Shown piece by piece: positions 1-11,935 of a stretch of DNA of 64,000 nucleotides. Source of the stretch: Limonium bicolor (taxonomy: Eukaryota; Streptophyta; Magnoliopsida; Caryophyllales; Plumbaginaceae); assembly GCA_023374045.1 (NCBI GenBank), contig CM041776.1, forward strand, positions 42,662,171-42,726,170, written 5' to 3'. Positions within the stretch are counted from its first letter, which is position 1. Each line of letters begins with the position of its first letter. The notes under the pieces were generated by a model. It made no database searches and was not told where the DNA came from. It worked only from the letters and a program-made list of their open reading frames with translations. The position numbers and the translations under genes were made by a program.

Positions 1-59
1 CTATCTTTTAGGATCTATTGTATTGGCGTCATCTGCCTGTCAGACAGTGTTTAGATATC

Positions 60-1656
60 ATGCACATCGTAAATGTTGATGAGGCAATGAGCATGACTTT
101 AATCAACATACCCGACAAAACGAAGACGGATTGAAAGTGAAAAAAGACATGCAAGCCATGGGTATAAGAAAACAGTTACACCCACAAGAGAATGGAAAAT
201 GAATATACCTACCTTATGCATGCTATACACTTTCAAAGATTGAGAAGATCAACTTCTACAAATGTCTACACTCGGTAAAAGAACTGTCCGAATATTCTTC
301 ATACTGAAAGAACATTGTATCGGTGAAGGATTTAAAACTGATTATCATGTGTTGATGTTGTATCTTCTTCCAGTTGCAATCCGTGAGATATTGCTAAATG
401 ATGTCAGAAATGCGTTATCCAAATTATGTTTCTTCTTCAACGTTGTCTGCTGCAAGGTAATTGATGTAAACTCTCTCGTTGATATACAACGTGAAATTAT
501 GGTCACATTATGTCAACTAGAGATGTATTTTCCACCATCATTCTTTGACATAATGCTACACTAGACAGTACACATTGTTCGAGAGATCCTATATTATGGT
601 CCAGCCTACTTATGCTACATGTTCCCTTTTGAATGATACATGGGTATTCTAAAGGGTAGAATGAGGAATAGATATCAACCAGAAGGGAGTATAATTGAAG
701 CAATGGTGACTGAGGAAGTCATAGAATTTATGACGGATTATTTGAATGAAGTAGAATCAATTGGTATCCTAAAAGCATGACACTATGGCGGATATAAAGG
801 CAAAGGTGTCATTGAAAGAAAGATTGTGCAAGTACCACGTCAACTGATTCATCAAGCACATCTATTTGTGTTATAACATCTTGAGGTTGTTGAACATTTC
901 TTTGATACTCATATAAAAGAGTTGAGACAATAAAATCCTACTAGAGACCACATTTGGCTTACGAAAGAACAAACTGAATGTTTGTCCAATGGTTCAAAGA
1001 TTATGTGTTTGAAAAAGTATCATCAAATTCAGAAGTTGTCAGTCAAGAAATCAAATGTTTAGCAGTAGGACTTGAACCTAATATTATATCATTTGAAGGG
1101 TATGACATTAGTGGGTATACTTATTACACTGCACGCCAAGATGTTAAAATCAATAAACTAGAGGAGTGGAGTAGAATTAGAAGCGGCAATTAATGAGTAC
1201 CAAATGGGTAATCATTCTCTACTAGTGATGAGCTTTAGTTGGTATTACAATGTTATCGAGGACATTTGGGAGCTTGATTACCATATTGATTCGTTTCTAG
1301 TGTTTCATTGTAAATGGGTGGACAACCGACGTGGAATCTAAAACGACGGAGGGCTTACCTTGGTTGATCTCACACGTGCCGGTTAAGGATGATCAATTTG
1401 TTATGGGAAAAGATTGTGACCAAGTGTGGTATGTTCAGAATCCAAAAGACTGTAGATGGTTTGTTGTTCTTCTATAGGTAGAAGACTGATTCTGATTGAA
1501 AATGAAAATGAGGATGATGATGACAATGAGACGATTGGAGGAACCACAGTATTTTGTACACGGTTGTGGGATTTGAACGAAGATATCCAAAACGACTTGA
1601 TTTACGCACGGCCAGACCATGATGAGGGTGTTTGGGTTGATAACACCAAATCATAG
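60..1656 (+). pseudogene. TNP2-like CACTA transposase remnant (DUF4218 and DUF4216 regions)
   Basis: Conceptual translation over several frames gives the conserved C-terminal third of plant TNP2 transposases. A helix region ends near 190. A DUF4218 domain at about 262-770 contains runs such as HVLMLYLLPVAIREIL, ALSKLCFFFNVVCCKVID and LCQLEMYFPPSFFDIM. A DUF4216 domain at about 1110-1480 contains DYHIDSFLVFHCKWVDNRRG followed by DLTRAG. An acidic tail follows and ends at the stop near 1656. In-frame stops near 563, 778 and 1192 and several frame changes show that it is dead. The family cuts and pastes CACTA elements in the nucleus. The N-terminal catalytic part lies left of the window. Confidence 0.85.
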
Positions 1657-1827
1657 AAGTTTTTATGTTAGTTGGCTAGTGCTAGTAGTTATACATTTGT
1701 TTTAAGTTCGACTATTTTTTGGTTTATGGTAATGTTATGTTAAATATTTTTCCTTGACTAGTTTAACATTTGTCTTTACATTATAAATTCATCCAATTAA
1801 TTTGACTAACTTATCTTTACTCCAGTG
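1657..1827. other. Spacer between the two CACTA genes
   Basis: AT-rich sequence between the stop of the transposase remnant and the first recognisable codons of the second gene. It would hold the terminator and promoter of the two CACTA genes. I see no distinct motif. Confidence 0.4.
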
Positions 1828-2394
1828 GAAGATCACCCTATGGACCTTCCCATTGGAGAAGCTAAGCCTCATCGAACGAGGCCAGCTAATTGGGTCACAC
1901 AAGGAGGAAATAAGGGGAAGACAGCTCAACCACAGGAGGATGAGGCTTGTTCATCACAATAGGTGACATAGCCAACAGCTGCCTCCTCCTTCGGACAGAA
2001 GGTGAAGAAGAGAGGTCCCACCCGTTCACTAAAAGCTAATAAAGGTCCCCCCCCCCCCATGAAACTGCGCAGTTCAATGAGTACCAACAGGATTATATTG
2101 CATAGTCTGGCCACCTGGTCCAGATTTACTGCAACATAAACCACACATAGAAGCAAGTGCCAAAATTAATGAAGGATACTATGTTTGAGCATCTTTAGGT
2201 ATGTTATTTTTTTATAATATGTTGTTATATGATTTTGGAGTTCATCGCTATGTTTGTTACTAACTAACTATCTAAATGTTTATGTAGGCTTGATTCTGCA
2301 TAGATCCTTCTTTCAAGGATGATGTACAGAAAAAAAATGGAGCGGTTGTTCTGTCACTGGTGCGGATAGGAGCAAAAAACACAGTCGAAACTGC

Positions 2395-2520
2395 TCATAA
2401 ACAACGGTTTTGAACCGTCTCTTAAGCGACCGTCATTTTTTGTCAACTATCTTAAGTGACGGTTCCAAAACTGTCTTTTAAAATGACATTAAACGACGGT
2501 TTGGGCGAACCATCTTTAAA
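2395..2520. repeat. Left subterminal palindromic repeats of the nested CACTA element
   Basis: At least two imperfect copies of a GACGGTTT ... AACCGTC unit, matching the larger right-hand cluster. Confidence 0.7.
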
Positions 2521-3034
2521 TGCTCTTGAGCGTAAAAAAAAGTGAATCTAGTATAATGCGACTAGATTAATTTCTTCGAACTCGCGACCGATAATACCCA
2601 CACACGCGTCCCCAACCATTAGACTATAACATCAAACTCATTTATTTTATGAACAAAACACATATGTAGCAATTATAACTTAATCTTTTAATTATTGGAA
2701 TTTTAATTATTATTCCAATTTGTGTTCACTCCTATACAAATTATAATAAGTAGTAAGACATCGTAATAGGTAAATAAGCATCGTATTATATACATACTAA
2801 AGATATTATAAGATTACATATATGTACATATAGTTACAATGTTAATTATAAAAAGACTAATTTACTAAAGTAATAAATTAATGCTAATTATAAAATATAA
2901 ATTTTATTAAATTATATATACATGCAATATCTCACTACCTATTTTGTGAAGTTTAACCAACATGTAAACTAATTTAAATATTTATTACTCTATACTATTT
3001 TTCATACTTTGTTAATTTATGTGTTTAAACATAT

Positions 3035-3365
3035 TTTAAAGGACGGTTTATTAATGAACTGTGTCTTTTAACATATTTTAAAAGACGGTTTCCATCAAAC
3101 TGTCGCTTATTATGTTCATTCCGCGCGTGTCTACCTGTTTTAAAAGACGGTTTCCAACAAACCGTCACTTAAGGTCATTTCACGCGCGCGTCTACCTATT
3201 TTAAACGACGGTTTCAGGCGAACCGTCATTTAAGATACTTTGGCGCGCTGAAATCACATGACTTAAAAGACGGTTTAACATAAACCATTGTTTAAGATGT
3301 CTTTAAGTTGCACGCGCGCGTATCCAACAGGCTTAAAAGATGTTTTTCACCAGAACCGTCATTTA
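3035..3365. repeat. Right subterminal palindromic repeats of the nested CACTA element
   Basis: Six imperfect units, each with TTAAAAGACGGTTT, a 5-7 base loop, then AACCGTCNNTTAA. They are spaced by GC-rich CGCGCG linkers at about 3122, 3181, 3242 and 3313. Confidence 0.75.
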
Positions 3366-4835
3366 TAGACCGCTTTTTTATATTTTTTTCTACTAGTGTG
3401 TGACCATAAAGATTGGCTCTCCGACACGCACATTCATGGAACTATGACTCAAGAGCTAGATACGGATGATCCTGAAGGAGTCGGTGATGAACTACCACCC
3501 TGGAAGAGGTACGAAGGCATCACAGAAGAACAATGGATACAGTTTGCTTAGTATCATTACACACCGGAGTACCAGGTGGAGCTAATAGTCATTTGTCTTT
3601 TATCGTGTTCGTGTTTTATATGATTATTTGTATTTTTACCCATTATATATGTATGTGGAGGCTCTTCGTGTGAAACAGCAAGCAAATGCAAAGAAAAATC
3701 TATACCCACCCACATCAGTTAGGCGGTAAATGTATTGCCGAGCACGTACCAGAGTGGGAACAACTGGACTTGCTGCCAGTGGATGAGTCACTGGATCCTA
3801 GCGGTAGGAGGATGAAGGTATGGAAGTTGAGTCGAGTACCCAAAAACTTAACATAGGAAAATCCTCAGTACGATGAGGGCACGAGATCTATTATTAATCA
3901 GATTGTGAGTATCTAACTTTGGTACATAAATTTGATATTTGTTTGTGTAACTGTAAATTAATGAATTATGTTATTTGTGTGTTTTATAGGAGGACTTAAG
4001 ATCTCAAGTTACTAAAGGTTCTTGGATTCTGAGCAAACAGTATTATCCCCTTTCTCGTGCTCTTGGAAAGGTGGATCATCCTAGCCGTGCTATTGGTTTG
4101 GGTGAACAAGTTGGTACCCGCTAAGCTTTAGGCAATCCCGAGTCTAGGAAAGGCTCACATGGAAGGATGGTTAGCTACGATGAGCATTTGAAGATAACTG
4201 CTGATCTAGAGCATCATATTGAGCAGAGGCTCAGGCAGAATTTTAAGCGGGATCTTCAGCAGATGGTTGCTAAAAAGAAGTCCAAAATGCAGTCACAGAT
4301 ATTCGGCAATCAACAGGACACTAGACCAGCTCCTGGACCATCAGCTGATCGGGAGGAGAGCACACTAGCACGATAGAGTAGTGTACACTCGGCAGATCCA
4401 TATCGATATGCATATATTCGGGTTAGACACATTAACGTAGAAAATAACATTATTTATTATCATCAATCTACTTCGATTGCACCCGTCTAACTCTTCTCCA
4501 CTTAATGTTTAGGAATCCTTTGAGTGCACGTTGCTCATGCCGATGGGAGGTGATAATGTGATGGTGGCGTGGAGTAAATTGTTCCCTTCATCTTCTTTAG
4601 AAAGCGTGCATGGTGAACCACTCTAACAGTATCATGCCCGGGTGCTTGTGGATGACTATGTGGTTGAACATGCTAATGTTACTCTATCGGTACCTCTGTC
4701 ACAGAGGCAAACTCTTCGGTTTACACAAATAACTAGAATCCAGTGGCCGGTTAGATGGGTCAACATCCCGAGCCAGGTAAACACAATGAACACTTATTCT
4801 AAATTAAAATAATACAATATTTCAGTTAGTATATA

Positions 4836-6699
4836 TGTGAGCCTCGATTTTTGAACCACTATCCTATGTTGATTTGGGTATAATAGGATATGATCGGGTT
4901 CTAGGTCCACTTATAACCTAAGTTTAATAACTAAATCGTATAACATTAATTATTAAAACCCAAGTTAGCTCACTTGAACCTATTAAGAGTCGCCACCTAA
5001 TTTTATCCTAGGGTAAATTAAGAAAGGTAGAGTTCGGGTTTGGGGGCTTGGTATTTGACTTATTCATGATTCAAATTACTTTACTTACCCTTCTAAATTA
5101 TTTCCGTAGCCAGTGTCAGAGACCATGGACCCCAGTTAAGTTAATTATGCAGAAAAAGTCGAATTTGCAAGAAAATGAAATTTTGGAAAAGTCCGAGGCC
5201 ACAGGTAGGGCTTCCGTGGCCCCGGACATAACTTGAAAAATCTAACAATTTTGAAAGTTTAATTCCTGCCACGGTCCGGGGGTGTCCATGGCCACAGACT
5301 AGCTATCTGGGACCCTGGACATGTAGTCCGTAGGCACGGACCACCCACGGATGTCAACCTTCTGATGGTTCCTAGCGGTGTTTTTAGCTCAAATTTTATG
5401 GGTTTGTTCTTTGTAAGATTTAAAACACGTTAGCAAATGAACATTTTCAATTTGAAGTTGAATTTAATGCAAAACTTAATGCACAAGTTATTTAGCAGAA
5501 ATGAAGGAAAATGTTAATTCAGGAGCCGGAAAAGTTTGGTTTGATTCCAAATTTCAACAGAGAGTATTAAGTAGAGGAGAGTTATAAAATCTGAACTATA
5601 ACCTGTTTTACCTTCAAGATTGATGTAATCCTTCATGTTAGGAATCTTTCAAAGCCTCGTTGATGTCGGTTATGAGTTGACTTTTACCTAAGCTTCTGAC
5701 TCCTCCTTTTTTGTATTGTTAAGGACATTTTTCTTCTATTGTTTTGGTGTTTTAGTGTTTGGAAGTTCATTGGGGAAAGAAAGATTGTGTTTTCAGTAAT
5801 TTTGGGGTGATTTTGGTAGACTTTTGGTATTGGGAGCGTAGAAAACGTGGGAGGCAAGTTGAGAGACTTGATTACTGACTTTGGGCAGGCTTCTCCTCAT
5901 GTTTAGGCATTTGGGGAGGGTCCTTTTATAGAAAAAGCATGGCCAAATTGATAGAACAAAGTCTTTATCTAAATTCTAATTTTGTGTTTTAAGAGAATCT
6001 GATTTTTTTTAAATATGCTACTGCCGAAAAAAATTCTAAGATTTTACCCAACAATAAAAGAATTTTTTTGGAACTTTTAGACTTGGAATCAGGGTATTCA
6101 GATAAATAACCAATTAGATAAAATGTTAAAATATGGCACCTCCCATAATGATAACTTACAATTGAAAATTCAAAATTACAAAATTTCAATGGTGTTAGTT
6201 TCTAAAAATCAGTCTCTATCTTTTGTTAAAATTTCACGACATTTGGAATTGATTTAGGTATTTTCCAAAGGAGAGAAAGTTGTAAGAAAGTTTAAATTTC
6301 TCTTTTAAACTTTGGGCTAAAGTTCCAAATAAAATATGTTTAGTTTTATGATTGTATGTAATCATGCTAACCATGTGACAATTTTATTTTAATTTTTGAG
6401 AACCCTTTTATTTTCTATTTTAAGGCTATTTCATGTGTTATTTATTAAGGAAATTAGCTTATAATATGAATTAAAAGCTATATCTCCAGAATAAATATTA
6501 TTTAGAAAATTAAGAAATGGCTTTCATAATGACTATGATATTTGGAGACATTTAGAAATGGTGAACAAGTCATATGAAAATAGAAAGTCCTAAGAATGTC
6601 CTTGGAAAATCTCGCCTTGGTGCGTTTTGACCATTTTACCCTTTTCTTCTTATTTGCTCTTGGGCCCTTATCAAGGGTCAAAATTTTAAGTATAAAAGA
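4836..6699 (-). repeat. 3' LTR of the Tat-like element (left copy)
   Basis: 1864 bp. Long colinear similarity to the right LTR runs from GATTTTTGAACCAC at its left edge to AAAATTTTAAGTATAA at its right edge. Many substitutions and small indels separate the two LTRs, so the insertion is old. Confidence 0.8.
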
Positions 6700-6712
6700 T
6701 TACCCCCTATCA
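6700..6712 (-). other. Polypurine tract of the Tat-like element
   Basis: The minus strand reads GATAGGGGGTAA immediately before the LTR start, the expected place for plus-strand priming. Confidence 0.55.
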
Positions 6713-6839
6713 ACTAGGCTTTGTAATGAGGATGAAAAGACTAGTTGATGCTGAGTGATTCCCCCAAAATTTTGTCCAATTTTGATAAGTCTACTCCCTT
6801 TTCTGAAATGCTATTGAAGATCCCTAGTTGTGTTGATCT

Positions 6840-7640
6840 ATTCTAAGGTGTTGGCTACTTGAAGAAAGAACTTGGGGTTATTGATCTATTCAAAGGCGCT
6901 AAATACCTAAAATGATAAAATGATGTCAAGTTATTCTAAGGTGCTGACTACCTAAACAATGAAAATGATGTCAAACTATTCTAAGACGCTGACAACCTAA
7001 AAGTGAAATGATGTGAGACTATTCTAAGATGTCGACTACCTAAGAGTGAAACAAACCTAAAAGTGAAATGAAATGATGTCGAACTATTCTAAGGTGTCAA
7101 CTACCTAAAAGTGAAATGAAATGATGTCTAACTAGGCATCGACTACCTAAATGATGAAAAATGATATGTTGTCAAGATATTCTAAGGTGTTGACTACCTA
7201 AATGATGAAAAATGATAGTTTTTCAAGATATTCTAGGGCGTTGACTACCTAAATGATAAAAAAAGATATGTTGTCAAGCTATTCTAAGGCATTGACTACC
7301 TAAATGATAAAAATGATATGTCGTCAAGCTATTCTAAGGCATTGACTACCTAAAGATAAGTTTAAGTTTGCTGGGCTATTCTATAGCACCTCAACCTAGG
7401 AATAAATAACTACACCTAGCATTATAAGGTGTCAGGAACCTGAAAGTGAATGGAATATGCCGAGCATTCTAAGGTGTTTGGATCTAAAGCTAAATAGAAT
7501 ACACCGAGCACTCTAAGGTGTCGGGAACCTAAACTAAATGGAATACACTGAGCATTCTAAGGTGTTAGGAACCTAAAGCTAAATGGAACACACCGAGCAT
7601 TCTAAGGTGTCGGGAACCTAAAAATGAATGAACTAAACCG
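6840..7640. repeat. Tandem array of about 45-60 bp units
   Basis: Some 15 degenerate units share ATTCTAAGG(T/C)G followed by GACTACCTAAA in the first part (exact 50-bp spacing between the units starting at 7281 and 7331). A diverged form, ATTCTAAGGTGTCGGGAACC, follows from about 7400. The two sub-families suggest two rounds of local amplification. Confidence 0.85.
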
Positions 7641-7894
7641 AGCTTGGAGGTGTCTTAGAAATGAATGAAAATAAGTGTAATATGTAATGAGATTGATGAA
7701 ATGTGTTTGATGAGAGGTGGTAAGTCTTATGATGAGCTTAAGAGTGTGATGCTAGGTTTATTATGAGTCTAAAAGAATGGTGCTAGGTCTTATTATGAGC
7801 TTAAAGTGAATGAATATAGGGTAGTTCTTATGGGTGCCTCAGGTTGTATTTGTGTTGGTAGGATTTATATACGCCTAAGGTTTGGGAGTAAGAC

Positions 7895-8205
7895 CCATTC
7901 TAACTCGGCTTCTTATGGAGACCAAGAACCATCTAACTCGGTTACTTATAGAGACCAAGACCCATCTAACTCGGTTGCTTATGGAGACCGAAACCCATCT
8001 AACTTGGTTGCTTATGGAGACCGAGACACATCTAAATCAGTTGCAAATGGAGACCCAGACCCATCTAACTCGGTTTCTTATGGAGACTGAGACCCATCTA
8101 AATCAGCTATTTATGGAGGCCGAGACCCATCTAACTTGGTTTCTTATGGAGATCGAGACCCTTTTAACTCGGTTTCTTATGGAGACCGAGACCCATCTAA
8201 ACTTG
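7895..8205 (+). repeat. 33-bp tandem repeat, about nine copies, open in two frames
   Basis: The unit is ACCCATCTAACTCGGTTGCT followed by TATGGAGACCGAG (33 bp). Because 33 is a multiple of three, the plus strand stays open in two frames (7806-8090 and 7882-8346). They give an 11-residue repeat PSNSVAYGDRD in one frame and a THLTRLLMETE-type repeat in the other. The array is antisense to the host retroelement. I do not claim a protein. Confidence 0.8.
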
Positions 8206-11200
8206 TCCAAGTTATTTGAAGAATGCAATATGTTTCATGATGTGAGGATGAAAAATATGTTTCATACAAATGATTGTGATTGTGATAAAAACAAAATTGT
8301 CAAAGTTCCAAAAATAGGAATGATAAGGTTTACGTGGGTATTGTAAAATGAAATTAAAGTGCTTGTAAAGACCAAAAAAATTCTAAAGTAATAAATTGTT
8401 GGAAATGTACCAAACATGGCAATGCTTGAGAAAAACTATACTTAAAAAGGAAAGTGAGATAATCATTTACTGACTAAGAATTTCAGATCTACAATTTGTT
8501 TCTTAGAAGATGAACATGCCAATAGTGGAAGTGCGTGGTGTTTGTTGTGGTACTAAAAGCTTTTGCTGGTGTTTAGGATTAATGACAAGCCTGAGATTGG
8601 GTTGTGATTTTAGATGGTGATCTAGGTTATGACAAGCCTGATATTGTTGTGGAGGTAAGGCTAATGACGGGCTTGAGGGTATTTGTTTGGAGGTTAGGAC
8701 TTATGTGTGCCTGTGTGGTGGTGGTGCTTAAAGCTTGTGAAGGGTTAAGCTTTGGGTTTCAATTAGTGTTGTCAGCAATTGTTGGTTCCAACAATTGCCC
8801 CCGGTATTTTTCCTTAAGACAATTTGAGCTAGGGTTCATGGCAATCGATCAGTTCCAACAACTGCCCCCGATATTTTTCCTTAAGACAATTTGAGCTAGG
8901 GTTCATGGAAATCGATCATTCCGATTGATTTCCCCTTGTATTTTTTTATTAACATGCGAACAAGTCTCATCCACGCAGGTTCAAGGCTTATGTTTTGATG
9001 TGATGTTTCCTAACCCACACTTGACATGTTTGGTGTTGTACTCATTTCTTGCTTACGGGCACAACTTCTGGACCATTGAATTTGATATTTGATGGATTTA
9101 CACATTTGATATGTTAGTTTCACGTGATTAGATACACAACTACCAAATTGGAAGTATTTTAGGCTTACAACGTGGCCATGGGGGTGTGATGATAGACAAT
9201 AGGACCGTGGAGGGATATTTAAGGTATGTGGAGCTTTAAAAGGTGACCAAAGCTCCAACTTGTGTCTTCCTTCGGATTTGTCTTCCTTGTCGTAATGTCA
9301 TTTGGCTGCTTTGTGTGGGATTTATTTTTGAGCTTCTGGACTTGGAATTTTGAAGTCATCCCTTACATCATTTCTCTTCTTTTTGTCATTTGGATTTCTG
9401 CAAGGCATTTCAGGTTTGCCCTTTTTTATCCTTTCTTGACTTCGCCTTCAGGGTTCTTGTGCCTTCCCGATTTTGAGCTTTGAAAGATGTTTTGATGCGA
9501 GCTCTTTGGATCCTGTGTCACTCTAGGACCATTTATGGATCACTACGCCATGCTGATAGCGGTGTTACCTCTTTGGACTGGCGAATACGTTATCCCAGAA
9601 TCAGGCTCCTTGCTTTCTTTGGTAATCTGGATCGATATTCATCACAGGCTAGCTTGTTTTGTAGAGCTTATAATATCAAAAAGGGATAATGAACGGTCCA
9701 GCGGGGTGCCTAGGGTTTATTGTTAGGGTTCACAAGCTTTTGGCTATATAGTGTTGTACCTAGGCGTTTTGTCTTTCCTGGTGGTTATGTATCTGTTCTT
9801 TATTACTTTTCATAGGTCTAAGCGTAAATTTACTAATTCTCTCATTCGGTCAGAGTTATGCTGTTTACCTTACCTTTGAATGTCATCTCACTGGATTCGT
9901 CTAAAAAATGGCATGCTCATTTACTCATGGTTTTTCCGCTCAAGACACTCTTGCGAATTCTCACTTGAAGACTTGCTCATATGTTTAAATGAAAGATTAA
10001 AGATGACGTACCTAAACATAGATTACCCCCAATATTGATTTGGGGTTTGAGACAACACTTAAACAGATGTGGAATTTGGACCACTTTATAAATTGTTTTG
10101 ATGTTTTATGATGGTGTTTTGGACACGTTCACCCTTTTGGAAGCCAAAAGATAAATTGTTTTGTTCTACTACTAGAAAATAAATATCTCGCAATCCTTTT
10201 TCGTCAAAAGCATGAATGGTCATCATTTCTTTTTTTATTGAGTGAATGTGTAAAAATTATGAAAATGGGACTATACTCTTATGCATGAATGAAAAGATAA
10301 CTTTAAGAATTATAATCTTAGGGAAACTACCTAAAATGATAAAGAAAACTAGCTACCATAAAAGTTGGAAGAACATATAATCGAGAAAAGAAAATTGCTT
10401 AATTGAGAAAACTTTAAAAATGGAAATTTCTAGCTGAATTGTCTGATGCCAACGTACTGAAGACTCGAGCTCTTCGACCGTTGAGACGCCATTGAGAGGA
10501 CTGTGATCATCTCCCTTCTAAACTTTGAGTAGACTTCGTGAAACATCTGAACTAGGAAGGTCTATGGGTTATGTATGAGATATCTGGGCATGAATCTTTT
10601 CTAAACTTAGAGTGAGGTGCATGGAGTGATTCCTAGACTAGAACGGGTGTGTGGGCTTGAATAGTCTTAATCTGGAAGTGAAGCAAACGTGCTGAAGGAA
10701 GCTACATCGATTGAGAATGGGCCACTGAGCTGAGAGAGAAAATTTGAAGTCTAAGATTCATTTGACGTTCTTGCTGGGCCTTGAGGCCAGAAACTAGATT
10801 GAATGAGTTACACAAACTATCTTGAATTTGAAAGGGTCGAAACCTAAATAAACGGTTCTGATTGGGCCTAAAAGATACAACACCTAGATCTAGGATTTTG
10901 GGTCAAAGCCCGGAATAAAAGTTTACCTAGACTAGAATGAGCCTTTGGGCCGAAATGTTTTGAGAATTTGGAACCTGGGCTAGAATGTGTTTGGGCTAGA
11001 AGTAAAGAACATGGGCTGGAATGGTCCCTAGATCACAAATGGGCCTAACTTTCTTTGGGTATGAAAAGATGGTTGTTGAGCAGGAAAAAAAAAGAATTTC
11101 AAGAGTAAGACCTTGTTTCAAATGATTGATTCTCAGGATTTATGAGTTCTTTCAAGTTCATACGGATTTATTTTTATGGGCCTAGAACTAAATGAATAAT

Positions 11201-11911
11201 TCAAATTGGGCTGAAAGGGAAATCGCCTAGATCCAATGTTTTGGGCCAAAGCCTGAACAAATGACTAGCATACTTAAACCAAGCAGGGCCTTTAGGCCCC
11301 AAACAATAAAGCCACAAATTCGGGTTGGGCTGAATTTGGTGTAGGAAAGGTTCCTATCAGTTTCTAGGCTTGGTAGTGGGCCGAGCATACAAGCAAATAA
11401 GGCTCACACAAGTTCAACATGTCCTCACTTAATGCTTCAACCAATTTGGGTATGGATCAATCCGGAGAGATGCTTGGGGCTTAGGCTCAGATCATTGCAC
11501 AGGAATAGGGTTTACGTGCTATTCTCTTTGGGCTTCCCCTCTTTTCACATCACCTAAAGGAGTGCGTCTATGGTCGGGTCTTTGAATGACCAAACAATGA
11601 GCTAGGTAAGGGCACTACCAGGAAAATGCTTAGAGCTAAAGCCCAAGTATTAAAGGGATGTGTTTAGATGACATCCTCCTCTTTTCCCTCACTTATCACA
11701 TCACCTTAAAAGGTGTGAGTCCCTGACAGGGGTCATCTAAGCCGAGTCCCGTGGCAAAATTGGCTTGTATGGACCCTCGCTGTCGAATGATGTAGGAGAG
11801 CAAAAAATTAAATTGTGCACAAAAGTAAACAAACAACATAAAAGCCGTAAATAAACAAATTTTCAAGTTAAGCCCTCTTTCTTAAAATAAAACAAGTTAA
11901 AATTAAAAATT

Positions 11912-11932
11912 TGATCCCTAGCAGAGTTGCCA
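11912..11932 (-). other. Primer-binding site of the Tat-like element
   Basis: The minus strand reads TGGCAACTCTGCTAGGGATC, three bases inside the LTR edge. It resembles the TGGCGACTCTGCTGGGGA type of PBS (tRNA-Arg type, as I recall for Ogre-like elements) with C-to-T changes. Confidence 0.6.
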
Positions 11933-11935
11933 GTT

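Larger units (their letters stand above)
2355..3398. mobile_element. Nested non-autonomous CACTA element, 1044 bp, TSD TGT
   Basis: The left end reads CACTGGTGCGG and the right end, inverted, reads CACTAGTAGAAAAAAA. The 3-bp sequence TGT is duplicated at 2352-2354 and 3399-3401, as expected for CACTA insertion. The interior has no open frame but carries about eight imperfect palindromes of roughly 35 bp built from AAAAGACGGTTT and AACCGTC (clusters at 2395-2520 and 3035-3365). These are typical subterminal transposase-binding repeats. Removing the element rejoins the surrounding TNPA-like codons. Confidence 0.8.
1828..4779 (+). pseudogene. TNPA-like second CACTA gene (plant transposase 24-like), 5' part
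   Basis: Short coding blocks separated by AT-rich introns resemble the second gene of plant CACTA elements. There is a proline/basic N-terminal block at about 1838-1960. After the nested insertion at 2355-3398 comes a block with DHKDWLSDTHIHG (about 3402-3550). Next is a block reading PLSRALGKVDHPSRAIGLG (about 3988-4120), and then a charged helical block from 4167 to 4375 with SYDEHLKITADLEHHIEQRL, followed by a last block to about 4779. The family binds the subterminal repeats and supports transposition. Stops at 4123 and 4376 and the insertions make it a pseudogene. It continues after the LTR element at about 16380. Confidence 0.6.
6713..11911 (-). other. Non-coding interior of the Tat-like element
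   Basis: 5.2 kb with no retroviral-type domain seen in any frame. It contains the two tandem-repeat blocks listed separately, a duplicated 70-bp stretch at about 8795-8935 (twice CCTTAAGACAATTTGAGC), and otherwise unstructured sequence. Short open frames near 8604, 9010, 9262 and 9480 have no recognisable composition and look random. Confidence 0.6.

Noticed and set aside
6840..8205. Regularly spaced repeats resembling a CRISPR array
   Set aside because: The units are contiguous tandem repeats without unique spacers, in a plant LTR element.
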